A DNA stretch of 33,931 nt from Candidatus Woesearchaeota archaeon (GCA_019322475.1 JAHWIN010000004.1:1-33931); one strand, 5' to 3'. Shown: positions 1-6,866, counted from the first letter of the stretch. The notes: generated from the letters alone by a model not told the origin. Translations and numbers: made by a program.

Positions 1-1
1 G

Positions 2-286
2 ACACAGGCTAATTTTGTCAGGGCATTTGATATCCCCAAGTCCTCTTCTCCTGGAAAATATATCTTATATTCCAGGATAACCTATGCAGGGGGCCTTGAG
101 GCTTCTGCAGAGCATTCTTTTGATGTTGTCATCGAAAGGCAGAAGGAGATTGTCAACTATATGCTGATAGTGGTTTTCCTGCTTATAGCGGCAATATATC
201 TCTTTTATAGGTCAGTTCCCTTGTTGCGCAGGGCAGCTGTATCTTTTAAGGTTTCAGGGATACTTAAGAGAAAAGGGATCAGTTAA
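2..286 (+). CDS. C-terminal end of a membrane-anchored ectodomain protein (5' truncated)
   Basis: The reading frame is open from the window edge to a TAA at 284-286, leaving about 94 residues. The visible part is the end of a beta-rich domain, then one hydrophobic segment (around YMLIVVFLLIAAIYLFY) and a basic tail rich in Arg and Lys. This suggests an outside domain, a C-terminal membrane anchor and a short cytoplasmic tail. The last part of the domain (TQANFVRAFDIP, then GKYILYSRITY and EASAEHSFDV) matches the end of the protein at 579-1154 (TQESFFREIDV, DYTLFVEMLY, SAIASGEFSI), so the two share an ectodomain type. The function is not recognised. An adhesion or cell-surface role is only an inference from topology. 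Confidence 0.75.
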   Translation, partial: TQANFVRAFDIPKSSSPGKYILYSRITYAGGLEASAEHSFDVVIERQKEIVNYMLIVVFLLIAAIYLFYRSVPLLRRAAVSFKVSGILKRKGIS

Positions 287-390
287 GCCAACTTCTCTCG
301 TTTGAGCTGTAAATCATACAAGATTATCCAGTTTGTTTTTCCAACATCATGTTTATATTGTCAGCAATATCGTTGATAATGCTGTTAACA

Positions 391-582
391 ATGGAAGAAA
401 AGATAATAGCCTTGCTTAGGGATAGCGATAAAGGCGGGCAGAGCATAACCTCCTTAGTGGGCCTTTCAGGCATATCAAGGTCAAGGGTAAGGACAGCTCT
501 TGCTAAGCTTGAGGGAGCAGGCCAGATAGAGTTCAGGAAAGTAGGGATGGCAAAGCTGTATACCTTAAAAGGTGGGACATGA
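391..582 (+). CDS. small winged-helix DNA-binding protein
   Basis: This is a 63-residue protein beginning MEEKIIALLRDSD. It carries a helix-turn-helix (SITSLVGLSGISRSRVRTALAKLEG) followed by a wing (GQIEFRKVGMAKLYTL), the layout of small archaeal winged-helix regulators. An upstream in-frame ATG at 349 is unlikely, because a TATA-like box (TTTATATT, 351-358) overlaps it and would place transcription start near 380-385, just before 391. The stop overlaps the next start as ATGA, so the two genes are translationally coupled. It probably regulates this pair or the adjacent membrane gene; the target is unknown. Confidence 0.7.
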   Translation: MEEKIIALLRDSDKGGQSITSLVGLSGISRSRVRTALAKLEGAGQIEFRKVGMAKLYTLKGGT

Positions 583-1154
583 TGGCTGGATCGGATAAGA
601 TGCCGGGTAAAAAGGCCGAAAAAAAAAGGCAGTATAAAAAGAAGAAAAGCATCCTGATGCCTCTCCTTCCATGGGCAGTATCATTTATCCTTGGGGCTTT
701 GATCGGGTTCGGAGGGGGTGTGCAGTCTATCACAGGATCTTTTGGGCTTATATCCACCTATGTTGAGGTTCCTCCTGGTGCATTTGAGGCTGCAAAGCCC
801 GTGAGGATAGTATCCTGGCAGAAAGAGAGCACAGGGGATGCCTTGTTTGACATATCGCTTACGATACCGGCGGAGTCAAGAAGATTGGCCCCTTACGAGA
901 CACTGCTCGTACAGCTGGACCTGATAAATTTTGGGGGGCCGGGAAGGACAGATACTTCTATATCATACATAATCACAAACAGTTTTGGGGATATACTTAC
1001 GATAGAGCATGAGAGAAGGGCTGTAGAGACACAGGAATCATTTTTCAGGGAGATCGATGTTTCAAACCTTCAATATGGAGACTATACGCTTTTTGTCGAG
1101 ATGCTCTATTCAAACACAAGCGCAATAGCTTCAGGAGAGTTTAGCATAGCATGA
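579..1154 (+). CDS. single-pass membrane protein with extracytoplasmic beta domain
   Basis: The 191-residue protein starts with a very basic N-terminus (KKAEKKRQYKKKK). One hydrophobic segment follows (about residues 27-52, rich in Gly), then an ectodomain of about 135 residues with alternating hydrophobic strands. The charge distribution predicts N-inside, C-outside. The domain looks like a CARDB/Ig-like beta sandwich, and its C-terminal 40 residues resemble the truncated protein at 2-286. Here the anchor is at the N-terminus instead of the C-terminus. It overlaps the upstream winged-helix gene by 4 nt. No enzymatic motif is visible. Confidence 0.7.
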   Translation: MMAGSDKMPGKKAEKKRQYKKKKSILMPLLPWAVSFILGALIGFGGGVQSITGSFGLISTYVEVPPGAFEAAKPVRIVSWQKESTGDALFDISLTIPAESRRLAPYETLLVQLDLINFGGPGRTDTSISYIITNSFGDILTIEHERRAVETQESFFREIDVSNLQYGDYTLFVEMLYSNTSAIASGEFSIA

Positions 1155-1191
1155 GCTTTTGGGGTCAATGGCGCAGATAAGGGCATCATGC

Positions 1192-1326
1192 TTAAAGAAA
1201 CTTTACGATAAAAACATTGAGGCCGCTGCAGACACTAGAGGATAAGATTTTCAGCTCTCCAAGGTAGCTTGAGATAAGGTCTGCAGTATCTGTATTTTTC
1301 AGATGATCCAGGCATATGGTTTTCAT
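1192..1326 (-). CDS. possible 44-residue small ORF
   Basis: This minus-strand ORF lies in the 200-nt gap between the membrane protein and the CheC-like gene. It begins MKTICLDHLKNTDTADL and ends NVFIVKFL, with a regular amphipathic middle. Codon choice resembles the neighbours (CTG, GAT, ATA). There is no clear ribosome site or TATA-like box upstream. It could be a real small protein, a gene remnant or chance. Confidence 0.25.
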   Translation of the reverse strand: MKTICLDHLKNTDTADLISSYLGELKILSSSVCSGLNVFIVKFL

Positions 1327-1354
1327 CTGACGGCTGCTTTAGTAATGCGATAAA

Positions 1355-1960
1355 ATGAAGCTCAGCAAATGCCAGGAGGACCTGTTGGGAGAGATATCCA
1401 ACCTTGGGGCTGGAAAGTCAGCTTCAGCCTTGTCCACCCTCCTTGGAAGAAAGGTCTTCTTAAGCATGCCTGATGCAGCCATAGCCTCTGTAAGCAGCCT
1501 TAAGAAGAAAGCAATCGGCCCAAAGAAGATCCTTTACTGTGTTTTTGCCCCTATTTCCGGGGATTTTAAAGGCAAGATTGCAGCGATATACTCCAGGAGA
1601 GATGCGCTTTTCTTCCTTAAGATGGCGTCAAGGAAAGGACCAAAGGCAGCTTATGTCTCTAAGAAGGATTCCCAGCTTATCCTGGAGCTTACAAGAAATA
1701 TAGCCGGGAATTATATAGATGTCCTTTCTGATTTCCTCTGCTTAAGAATAAGGGCAGGGAAATTTAGGTTTTGCTCTGTCTTTGGGGCAGACATTTCAGA
1801 ATGCCTTCTTTCAGGCATAGGCAAAAATATACGCAGGGCATTATTGGTCAGGATAAGGTTCAAGGCAGAAAACTTGGGGTACAGACCCAGGGGGGAGTTT
1901 ATCCTTTTTCTTGAGTTTAAGTCCTTAAGAAAAATCATCCATGCTGCAGGAAAAAAATGA
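1355..1960 (+). CDS. CheC-like protein (CheC/CheX/FliY family)
   Basis: This 201-residue protein carries the signature of the first active site of CheC-type CheY-P phosphatases. In the run from CQEDLLGEISN to the Pro of LSMPD, the spacing D-x3-E-x2-N-x22-P is exact, and the helix NLGAGKSASALSTLLGRKV is typical. The second pseudo-repeat is less regular: in LILELTRNIAGN the Glu is four residues before the Asn instead of three, so that site may be inactive. In known systems CheC dephosphorylates CheY and can pair with CheD. No CheA, CheY or CheD is present here. The gene overlaps the next by 4 nt (ATGA), so its nearest partner is a KaiC-like protein. The C-terminal 50 residues are very basic. 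It may be a CheC homologue used outside chemotaxis. Confidence 0.75.
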   Translation: MKLSKCQEDLLGEISNLGAGKSASALSTLLGRKVFLSMPDAAIASVSSLKKKAIGPKKILYCVFAPISGDFKGKIAAIYSRRDALFFLKMASRKGPKAAYVSKKDSQLILELTRNIAGNYIDVLSDFLCLRIRAGKFRFCSVFGADISECLLSGIGKNIRRALLVRIRFKAENLGYRPRGEFILFLEFKSLRKIIHAAGKK

Positions 1961-2475
1961 GGCTGATCAAAGAGCTGGAGCAGGCCAACACGTTTGTTGT
2001 AGTTGTTCCTGAGGAAAGGTATTCCAGCCAGACCCTTAGTTTTGCAAAAACCCTTTCAAGGCTTTATTCCAGAATATGCTATATAAGCGCTACTAGGCTC
2101 TACAGCACCTTTTCCAGGGAGCTTAGGGATACAAGGGGGTTTATGTTCCTGGACCTTATAACAAAGACTGTAGAAGATAAGCCGAATCAGGAGAAAAACT
2201 GCATATTCCTGAAGGCGCCTTACAGCCTTGACAGCCTTAATTCAGAACTTAAGAAGGTCATAAGATCGTTCAGGCCCGAGATTATAGTGATAGACTCCTT
2301 CTCTTCCCTGTCGATGTTCAACCCTTATGAGGCATTGAGGAGGTTTGCAGTTTCCCTTATCCGCGAATCAAGAAGATACAACTCAAAACTGCTCTTTCTT
2401 TTTGCCAGCCCAGACAGGCACTCAGGCCTTATGAGGGGGATGAGCACATTGGCTGACAGGGTTGTGGAAGCTTAA
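1957..2475 (+). CDS. KaiC/RecA-like protein with a degenerate P-loop
   Basis: The 172-residue protein has a RecA-fold pattern. It starts with a strand-loop-helix (TFVVVVPEERYSSQTLSFAKTL) where Walker A should be, but lacks the GxxxxGK[ST] residues. It then has a clear Walker B-like strand, EIIVIDSFSSLSMF, and a later strand KLLFLFASPDRHS. Many archaeal signalling proteins of the KaiC/FlaH type share this layout, and some have lost ATP binding. It is coupled by a 4-nt overlap to the CheC-like gene, which suggests a two-protein signalling module. Nucleotide hydrolysis is doubtful because the P-loop lysine is missing. Confidence 0.6.
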   Translation: MRLIKELEQANTFVVVVPEERYSSQTLSFAKTLSRLYSRICYISATRLYSTFSRELRDTRGFMFLDLITKTVEDKPNQEKNCIFLKAPYSLDSLNSELKKVIRSFRPEIIVIDSFSSLSMFNPYEALRRFAVSLIRESRRYNSKLLFLFASPDRHSGLMRGMSTLADRVVEA

Positions 2476-2500
2476 CATTCTTTTTGAACTTGGGTGCAGA

Positions 2501-2530
2501 TGCGCCTATGGCGCAGGCGCCCGTGTTTTT
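2501..2530 (+). terminator. terminator-like hairpin after the CheC/KaiC-like pair
   Basis: TGCGCC and GGCGCA form a 6-bp stem around a TAT loop at 2501-2515, and a run of five T follows at 2526-2530. It lies 25 nt after the stop of the KaiC-like gene. The T run is 10 nt beyond the stem, so the fit is only moderate. Confidence 0.4.
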
Positions 2531-2629
2531 ATGAGCCTATTTACGCAATAAGCTTAAATATCTGTAATCCTTAGCTGGGCATTTAGGGTACTATGATCCG
2601 ATAGCTTTTGTCCTTCGCATACAGCCAAA

Positions 2630-2770
2630 ATGAAAACGGCAAGAAAGCTAAGATTCAGCAGGAATTTTACCCTAATCTGCTTGTGGGCTGCCTTGTTTCT
2701 TTTGTTATACAGATTTGCAGCTTATAATCCTCTCCTTCTTCAATCTTTTTTCCTTTATCCAGGTTTTTAA
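2630..2770 (+). CDS. possible 46-residue small membrane peptide
   Basis: The stretch 2476-2876 holds no long gene. This ORF within it encodes a basic N-terminus (KTARKLRFSRN), one hydrophobic segment (FTLICLWAALFLLLY) and a short tail ending in LYPGF. The basic-then-hydrophobic order is what a single-pass peptide would show. No ribosome site is visible, and a TATA-like TTAAATAT near 2549-2556 is too far upstream for a leaderless start. The remainder of the gap shows nothing else I can support. Confidence 0.3.
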   Translation: MKTARKLRFSRNFTLICLWAALFLLLYRFAAYNPLLLQSFFLYPGF

Positions 2771-2876
2771 AATAATAGTAAGTTCCTATAGACTAAGATT
2801 TATTTCTTTGCTTCTCTTGAGGTCATTCGGGTCTTTTCCAGTAAAATAAATCCAACATAAAATCTAAAAGAGTTGA

Positions 2877-3086
2877 TCAATCTAAATTTTCTCCATGCCA
2901 TTCCCTCTCGATATATTCTCTCGAATACAGCACCTTCAGATATTCACGGATCAGCGGATAATCTTTATAGCCAGCTCCATTACCTTTTAATCCATTTATT
3001 ATTTGAGCAGTCGTCGCTCCAGGGGGTGTCCTACGGGAATTATAAAACGGCACTTCATCATAAACCGATTGTATAGTTATGCCCAT
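2877..3086 (-). CDS. small winged-helix-like protein
   Basis: The 69-residue ORF starts 19 nt after the pdxT stop on the same strand, with a short AGGTG ribosome site 4 nt before its ATG. The central part (TTAQIINGLKGNG, then LIREYLKVLYSREYIER) fits a helix-turn-helix followed by a recognition helix and wing of winged-helix proteins. It could regulate or simply follow pdxST. An overlapping plus-strand ORF of similar length has no such support. The family is not identified. Confidence 0.5.
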   Translation of the reverse strand: MGITIQSVYDEVPFYNSRRTPPGATTAQIINGLKGNGAGYKDYPLIREYLKVLYSREYIEREWHGENLD

Positions 3087-3105
3087 GAAACACCTATCCG
3101 TATGC

Positions 3106-3696
3106 TTATTGGAAATTTCGCAGAAATTTCCCTGCTTTTTTCACCATATCTATGAAGTACTCATGTACTAAGGTATTGTCTGTAAGCTCAGGGTGGAATG
3201 TGCTTGCCAGCAAGCTGCCCTGCTTTACTATGATCGGGCTCTCTTTTAGCTTTCCAAGGACCTCGCATCCTTTGCCTATAGAGCTTATGGCAGGCGCTCT
3301 TATGAATATGCAGTTGAATGGCTTTCCCAGGACTTTCAGCCTGGCTTCAAAGCTCTCTGCCTGCCTTCCGTAATCGTTCCTCTTTATCGAGATGTCCATC
3401 AGCCCAAGCCCCGGCTGTTTCGATCCTATGATATCTTTTGCAAGAAGTATAGCCCCTGCACATGTGCCGTATATCGGCATCCCTTCCATGTTCCTTTTTT
3501 TTATGGCCTTGTCAATGCCGTATCTTCGGAGAATCTTTCCTATCGTAGTTGATTCCCCTCCAGGGATTATAAGCCCGTCTATGCCCTTTAGCTCATCAGC
3601 ATACCTTACAGGAACTGCCTTTGCACCGCATCTCTCTGCAATATCAAGATGCTCTTTTACAGAACCCTGAAGGGATAATACCCCTATGCTTATCAT
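3106..3696 (-). CDS. pdxT: pyridoxal 5'-phosphate synthase glutaminase subunit PdxT
   Basis: The 196-residue protein is a class I glutamine amidotransferase that hydrolyses glutamine and passes ammonia to PdxS to make pyridoxal 5'-phosphate. It shows the family's features: LSLQGSVKEH at the start, the oxyanion region IPGGEST (44-50), the nucleophile Cys79 in YGTCAGA, and the His168/Glu170 pair in FHPEL. Length is normal. A strong AAGGAGGAT ribosome site lies 6 nt before the ATG. The gene follows pdxS by 77 nt on the same strand. An inverted repeat (GGAAATTT/AAATTTCC) sits across its last codons. Confidence 0.96.
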   Translation of the reverse strand: MISIGVLSLQGSVKEHLDIAERCGAKAVPVRYADELKGIDGLIIPGGESTTIGKILRRYGIDKAIKKRNMEGMPIYGTCAGAILLAKDIIGSKQPGLGLMDISIKRNDYGRQAESFEARLKVLGKPFNCIFIRAPAISSIGKGCEVLGKLKESPIIVKQGSLLASTFHPELTDNTLVHEYFIDMVKKAGKFLRNFQ

Positions 3697-3773
3697 GCTG
3701 ATCCTCCTTTTTGGGTATCATGCTAAAAAAGCATATTACCCGATATATCCCTAGAAAATTTATTGGGCTGGAG

Positions 3774-4652
3774 TCAGACCCCTCTTTTGGCCATCTTTGT
3801 TTCCAGCTTGGATATTTCAAGGCCTTTCATCGCTTCTCCAAGGCCTTCAGATGCCTTAGCTAATATCTTAGCATCATCATAATGGGCGACAGCTTCCACT
3901 ATGGCCTTTGCCCTTGATTTGGGGTTTTTGCTCTTGAATATCCCTGACCCCACAAAAACGCCGTCAACACCCAGCTGCATGCACAATGAAGCGTCAGCAG
4001 GCGTCGCTATGCCTCCTGCTGCAAAGTTCACTACAGGAAGCTTTCCGAGCTTTTTTACCTCCTCTACCAAAGGCAAAGGAACCCTGCACTCATGCGCCAC
4101 TCTTTTCAGGCTCTCGTTCCTTAGCCTGCTGATCTCCTCATCTATGGTCCTTATGTGCCTTACAGCCTCTATTATGTTTCCTGTCCCGGCTTCGCCTTTT
4201 GTCCTTATCATAGCAGCCCCTTCATTTATCCTTCTTAGGGCTTCTCCAAGGTTTGTGGCTCCGCATACAAAGGGAACCTTAAACTTATGCTTGTCAACAT
4301 GAAACCTGTCATCTGCAGGCGTCAGCACCTCTGATTCGTCGATATAATCCACGCCAAGCGCCTCTAGTATCTGGGCCTCTGCAAAATGGCCTATCCTGCA
4401 TTTGGCCATCACAGGTATGGTTACAGCCCCCATTATCTCCTTTATCTTAGTAGGGTCGCTCATCCTGGCTACCCCTCCCTGGGCCCTTATGTCAGCAGGC
4501 ACCCTTTCAAGGGCCATCACAGCTACAGCTCCTGCCTTCTCAGCTATCCTTGCCTGCTCAGCCGTAACTACATCCATTATGACCCCGCCTTTAAGCATCT
4601 CTGCAAGCCCTTTCTTCAGGGCAAATGTTCCTTTTTTCATCTTGTTTTCCAT
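3774..4652 (-). CDS. pdxS: pyridoxal 5'-phosphate synthase subunit PdxS
   Basis: The 292-residue (beta/alpha)8 synthase condenses ribose 5-phosphate, glyceraldehyde 3-phosphate and ammonia into pyridoxal 5'-phosphate. The catalytic residues are all visible: Asp27 in IMDVVT, Lys84 in MAKCRIGH (the Schiff-base lysine) and Lys152 in RTKGEAGTGN. A TATA-like box at 4686-4694 places the transcription start about 12 nt before the ATG, so the leader is very short. A second possible start is the Met at 4640. Together with pdxT this gives a complete DXP-independent vitamin B6 pathway, which would supply the PLP enzyme encoded at 30335. Confidence 0.97.
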   Translation of the reverse strand: MENKMKKGTFALKKGLAEMLKGGVIMDVVTAEQARIAEKAGAVAVMALERVPADIRAQGGVARMSDPTKIKEIMGAVTIPVMAKCRIGHFAEAQILEALGVDYIDESEVLTPADDRFHVDKHKFKVPFVCGATNLGEALRRINEGAAMIRTKGEAGTGNIIEAVRHIRTIDEEISRLRNESLKRVAHECRVPLPLVEEVKKLGKLPVVNFAAGGIATPADASLCMQLGVDGVFVGSGIFKSKNPKSRAKAIVEAVAHYDDAKILAKASEGLGEAMKGLEISKLETKMAKRGV

Positions 4653-4685
4653 TTTGAAATCAACCGCTTATAAGATTTATCGCTG

Positions 4686-4694
4686 ATTTATAAA
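4686..4694 (-). promoter_or_regulatory. TATA-like box of pdxS
   Basis: TTTATAAAT on the minus strand is centred about 38 nt upstream of the pdxS ATG, which predicts a start near 4665. The core is palindromic, so it could also serve the plus strand. Confidence 0.5.
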
Positions 4695-4712
4695 CTTTAC
4701 TTTGAGTTGTAG

Positions 4713-4743
4713 AAAAGGCCGGCAGCAGACGCCGCCGGCTTTT
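4713..4743. terminator. bidirectional terminator-like hairpin
   Basis: GCCGGC (4718-4723) pairs with GCCGGC (4734-4739), extended by an inner GC/GC pair around an AGAC loop, and flanked by AAAA on one side and TTTT on the other. It can therefore end transcripts on either strand. It lies between the structured block upstream and the pdxS promoter, and would end a minus-strand transcript from 4964. Confidence 0.55.
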
Positions 4744-4964
4744 AGTAGCGGAGGATGGACTTTCAATGGCCAAGACCAATTTTGAACCATCGACTTCCAC
4801 CATCTTCCAGATGTCTATGGGTTATGAGCCATCCGCAGCAGCTTCATTGATAAGCTGCTTCATCGGGCACTCCTGATTGGACTGCCAGGTATAAACCCAT
4901 GCATCTGCCCTATTGCGGCCCACCATAAGACATGATGGGTCTCCGCTATAAACTGGGCAGATTA
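4740..4964 (-). ncRNA. probable structured RNA upstream of pdxS
   Basis: A minus-strand TATA-like box at 4985-4993 predicts transcription start near 4964, and a hairpin terminator ends the unit. The block contains several complementary segments (minus-strand sense). ATCTGCCC (4963-4956) pairs with GGGCAGAT. TAGCGGAG (4948-4941) pairs with CTCCGCTA (4753-4746) and would close about 200 nt. AGCAGCTT pairs with AAGCTGCT around a 7-nt loop. ATGGGTT pairs with AACCCAT, and CCCATCA with TGGTGGG. The first two helices cannot form together, so alternative folds are possible. It lacks the conserved motifs of SRP RNA, and although short stretches recall RNase P RNA (GAAAGTCC), the order does not fit. 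One frame (ATG at 4926, TAA at 4822-4824) also reads as plausible protein. Confidence 0.35.
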
Positions 4965-4984
4965 GCTTATGTTAACTCCACCTT

Positions 4985-4993
4985 ATTTATAAA
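4985..4993 (-). promoter_or_regulatory. TATA-like box of the structured block
   Basis: TTTATAAAT on the minus strand is followed by a purine-rich GGTGGAG. It lies about 25 nt before the first complementary segment, which is the usual archaeal TATA-to-start distance. Confidence 0.45.
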
Positions 4994-5110
4994 GATGTCG
5001 GAAATGGCTTTTATCGTTCCATGTATTGTGCAGGGGGTTTGGCTTTAGGGCAGGCACCATTTGCATATTCCTTCAGCTATCATGATATCTTAAACGAGCT
5101 TTTCAAAAAC

Positions 5111-5119
5111 TTTATAAAT
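5111..5119 (+). promoter_or_regulatory. TATA box of tRNA-Ser
   Basis: TTTATAAAT is centred 28 nt before the first base of the tRNA, the expected spacing for an archaeal tRNA promoter. Confidence 0.7.
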
Positions 5120-5142
5120 TTAGCAGAATCTCACACCAATAT

Positions 5143-5226
5143 GCCGCGGTGGCACAACCTGGTACTGCGCGGGATTGCTAATCCCGTTTCCTTACGGATT
5201 TCTGAGTTCAAATCTCAGCCGCGGCG
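5143..5226 (+). tRNA. tRNA-Ser (anticodon GCT)
   Basis: The 84-nt gene folds into a type II tRNA. Acceptor strands GCCGCGG and CCGCGGC pair fully, with G as discriminator. The anticodon stem CGGGA/TCCCG holds the loop TTGCTAA with anticodon GCT at 5177-5179. A long variable arm (TTTCCTTACGGATTT region) marks Ser, and the T arm is CTGAG-TTCAAAT-CTCAG. The D stem GCAC/GCGC has one A-C mismatch. CCA is not encoded. No intron is visible. A TATA box lies upstream and a T run downstream. Confidence 0.93.
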
Positions 5227-5227
5227 T

Positions 5228-5234
5228 CTTTTTT
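5228..5234 (+). terminator. T-tract terminator of tRNA-Ser
   Basis: Seven consecutive T follow the tRNA by one or two bases, the usual archaeal oligo-T termination signal. Confidence 0.6.
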
Positions 5235-5284
5235 TGATATAGGCGATGGCTATGCCAGTTTCGTCCCTTCTTTCCATTAGGGCT

Positions 5285-6718
5285 TTATTTCACCATCCCC
5301 TTGAGGATGTCCATCGCCTTTTTCCCTTCGATCTTCCCTTTCAGTTTTCCCATGACCATTCCCATATAAGCCCCCACACTTAACCCGGGCTTCGAATTCA
5401 CTATCTTCTCTATCTCTTTCTTCAGCTCGTCATCAGATGCCGCTGCATACCTGTCAAGGTCAAACTCCTCTTTGGAATAATCTATGATCACGTCCATAAC
5501 AACATCCTTGCTTATCTTTCCCTCGTTAAGATAGGAAAAGATCTCTTCAAATTCCCCGGCATTTAGCTTATCTACGCCTGTGTCAAATTTCCTCCTGATC
5601 TCTTTTACTGTGGATATCAATGTAGAGGCTATAAAAGCCGGCTTTACATTGCCGAACTTTTTTACAAAACCCTCAAACATCTCAAGCTTGCCTTCCTTTG
5701 CAAGGCCTTTTGCAAGATCCTGTGTTATCTCATGCTTTTCAGCTAGTTTCTCTGTCTTTTCTGAGATAAGCTCCGGAACGCCAATCTTATCCAGCATATC
5801 TTTGGTCACTTTTATGGGGCTTAGGTCTGTCTCTGGGTAAAGCCTTGCAGCCCCGGGCATAGGCCTCAAAAAAGATGTTGTGAAATCAGGCTCTGCCTTC
5901 CTCACCTCTTCTTTTATCTTTTTTCCTTTCTTGATCAGGGATTCCTGCCTTTTGACCTCTTTCTCTATGACCTTGACTATGCTTTTGAGGTCCTGAAATC
6001 CTTTTATCTCTGTCCTTGCCCCCCCTTTTATAGAGATGTTTACATCCTGCCTTATCGTGCCTATCCCCCTTTTGCACGCTCCTGTGCTCCTCAATGCCAT
6101 CCCTATGTAAGCTGCAGCCTCTTTTGCATGCTCAGGGCTTTTTATGCCAGCATCAGTCCCTATCTCTATCAACGGTATGCCCAGCCTGTCAAGCTTGTAC
6201 GTAACTGAGCTGTCATCCGACCTTGCCTTCTGCGCAGCTTCCTCTTCCAGGCATATGTTTGTTATCCTTACCTTTCCAAGCGGTGTTTCGATATGCCCGC
6301 CTGTAGCTACCAATGCAGTCCTTTGGAAACCTGACGTGTTGCTCCCGTCAACTACTGTCTTCCTCATCACCTGTATCTCGTCAACAGCCTTAGCGTTAAG
6401 CAGCAGTGCTGCCTGCAAAGCTACATCCAGGGCTTTCATGTTTATCTTGTGAGGCGGCTCATCATCATATTCCACATTGCATGTATCTTCAGAATTAGAG
6501 ACATAGATAAACTGTTTTCCTTTCTTCATCTCGTGCTTTGCTGCAGCGTCTATCTCCCCTGTCTCCCCTGCAACCGCCCTAAGCCTTCTTATCACCCTGA
6601 TATCCGGCTCTTTGGAAGAGTTCAGTGCAGGGCAGCTGCAGAACAGCTTCCTTCCTTCAAGCTGCTGGTGGATCTCTATTCCGCATTTGAACCCCAGTTT
6701 GTTATAGTCTGTTTCCAT
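5285..6718 (-). CDS. gatE: glutamyl-tRNA(Gln) amidotransferase subunit E, lacking the GAD insertion
   Basis: GatE activates Glu on Glu-tRNA(Gln) and uses ammonia from GatD to make Gln-tRNA(Gln) in archaea. The protein starts METDYNKLGFKCGIEIHQQLEG, has the Cys pair LFCSCP, the ATP/Mg core (VMRKTVVDGSNTSGFQRT, then IPLIEIGTD and GIGTIRQDVNISI), the RPMPGAARLYPETD segment and a YqeY-like tail. It has about 477 residues, whereas typical archaeal GatE has roughly 620. The sequence runs from the EIKGFQDL helix straight to the RPMPG segment, so the AspRS-like GAD domain usually lying between them is absent. The family-like start at 6718 is preferred over the in-frame ATG at 6790, because a TATA-like box at 6795-6802 puts the transcript start downstream of 6790. 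gatD is 850 nt away beyond an opposite-strand gene. Confidence 0.93.
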   Translation of the reverse strand: METDYNKLGFKCGIEIHQQLEGRKLFCSCPALNSSKEPDIRVIRRLRAVAGETGEIDAAAKHEMKKGKQFIYVSNSEDTCNVEYDDEPPHKINMKALDVALQAALLLNAKAVDEIQVMRKTVVDGSNTSGFQRTALVATGGHIETPLGKVRITNICLEEEAAQKARSDDSSVTYKLDRLGIPLIEIGTDAGIKSPEHAKEAAAYIGMALRSTGACKRGIGTIRQDVNISIKGGARTEIKGFQDLKSIVKVIEKEVKRQESLIKKGKKIKEEVRKAEPDFTTSFLRPMPGAARLYPETDLSPIKVTKDMLDKIGVPELISEKTEKLAEKHEITQDLAKGLAKEGKLEMFEGFVKKFGNVKPAFIASTLISTVKEIRRKFDTGVDKLNAGEFEEIFSYLNEGKISKDVVMDVIIDYSKEEFDLDRYAAASDDELKKEIEKIVNSKPGLSVGAYMGMVMGKLKGKIEGKKAMDILKGMVK

Positions 6719-6794
6719 CTTGATCCACATCTTCATTCTTTTCTTGCAGTTACACAACCTGGCTTTAAATACGTTTTGGTTCTTTACCATCCTG

Positions 6795-6802
6795 ATTATA
6801 AG
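6795..6802 (-). promoter_or_regulatory. TATA-like box of gatE
   Basis: CTTATAAT on the minus strand predicts transcription start near 6774, inside the longest possible reading frame, and so supports the shorter gatE start at 6718. Confidence 0.45.
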
Positions 6803-6866
6803 CTAAGTATCCGGAGAAGCATATTCTGATATGTCTTAACCATATTGTAACTTAACAATAGTAACA

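Noticed and set aside
349..390. Longer N-terminus of the small winged-helix protein
   Set aside because: A TATA-like box overlaps this ATG, and the extra hydrophobic residues do not fit the family.
3111..3131. Inverted repeat GGAAATTT/AAATTTCC as pdxT terminator
   Set aside because: It lies within the last codons of pdxT, is AT-rich and has no T run on the minus strand; a coding ORF follows closely.
4740..4964. RNase P RNA or SRP RNA assignment
   Set aside because: A GAAAGTCC motif and a partner segment exist, but in reversed order, and the SRP helix 8 motif GGAAG...GCAGC is absent.
5021..5242. 73-residue plus-strand ORF
   Set aside because: It runs through the tRNA-Ser gene, and its translation is of the tRNA sequence.
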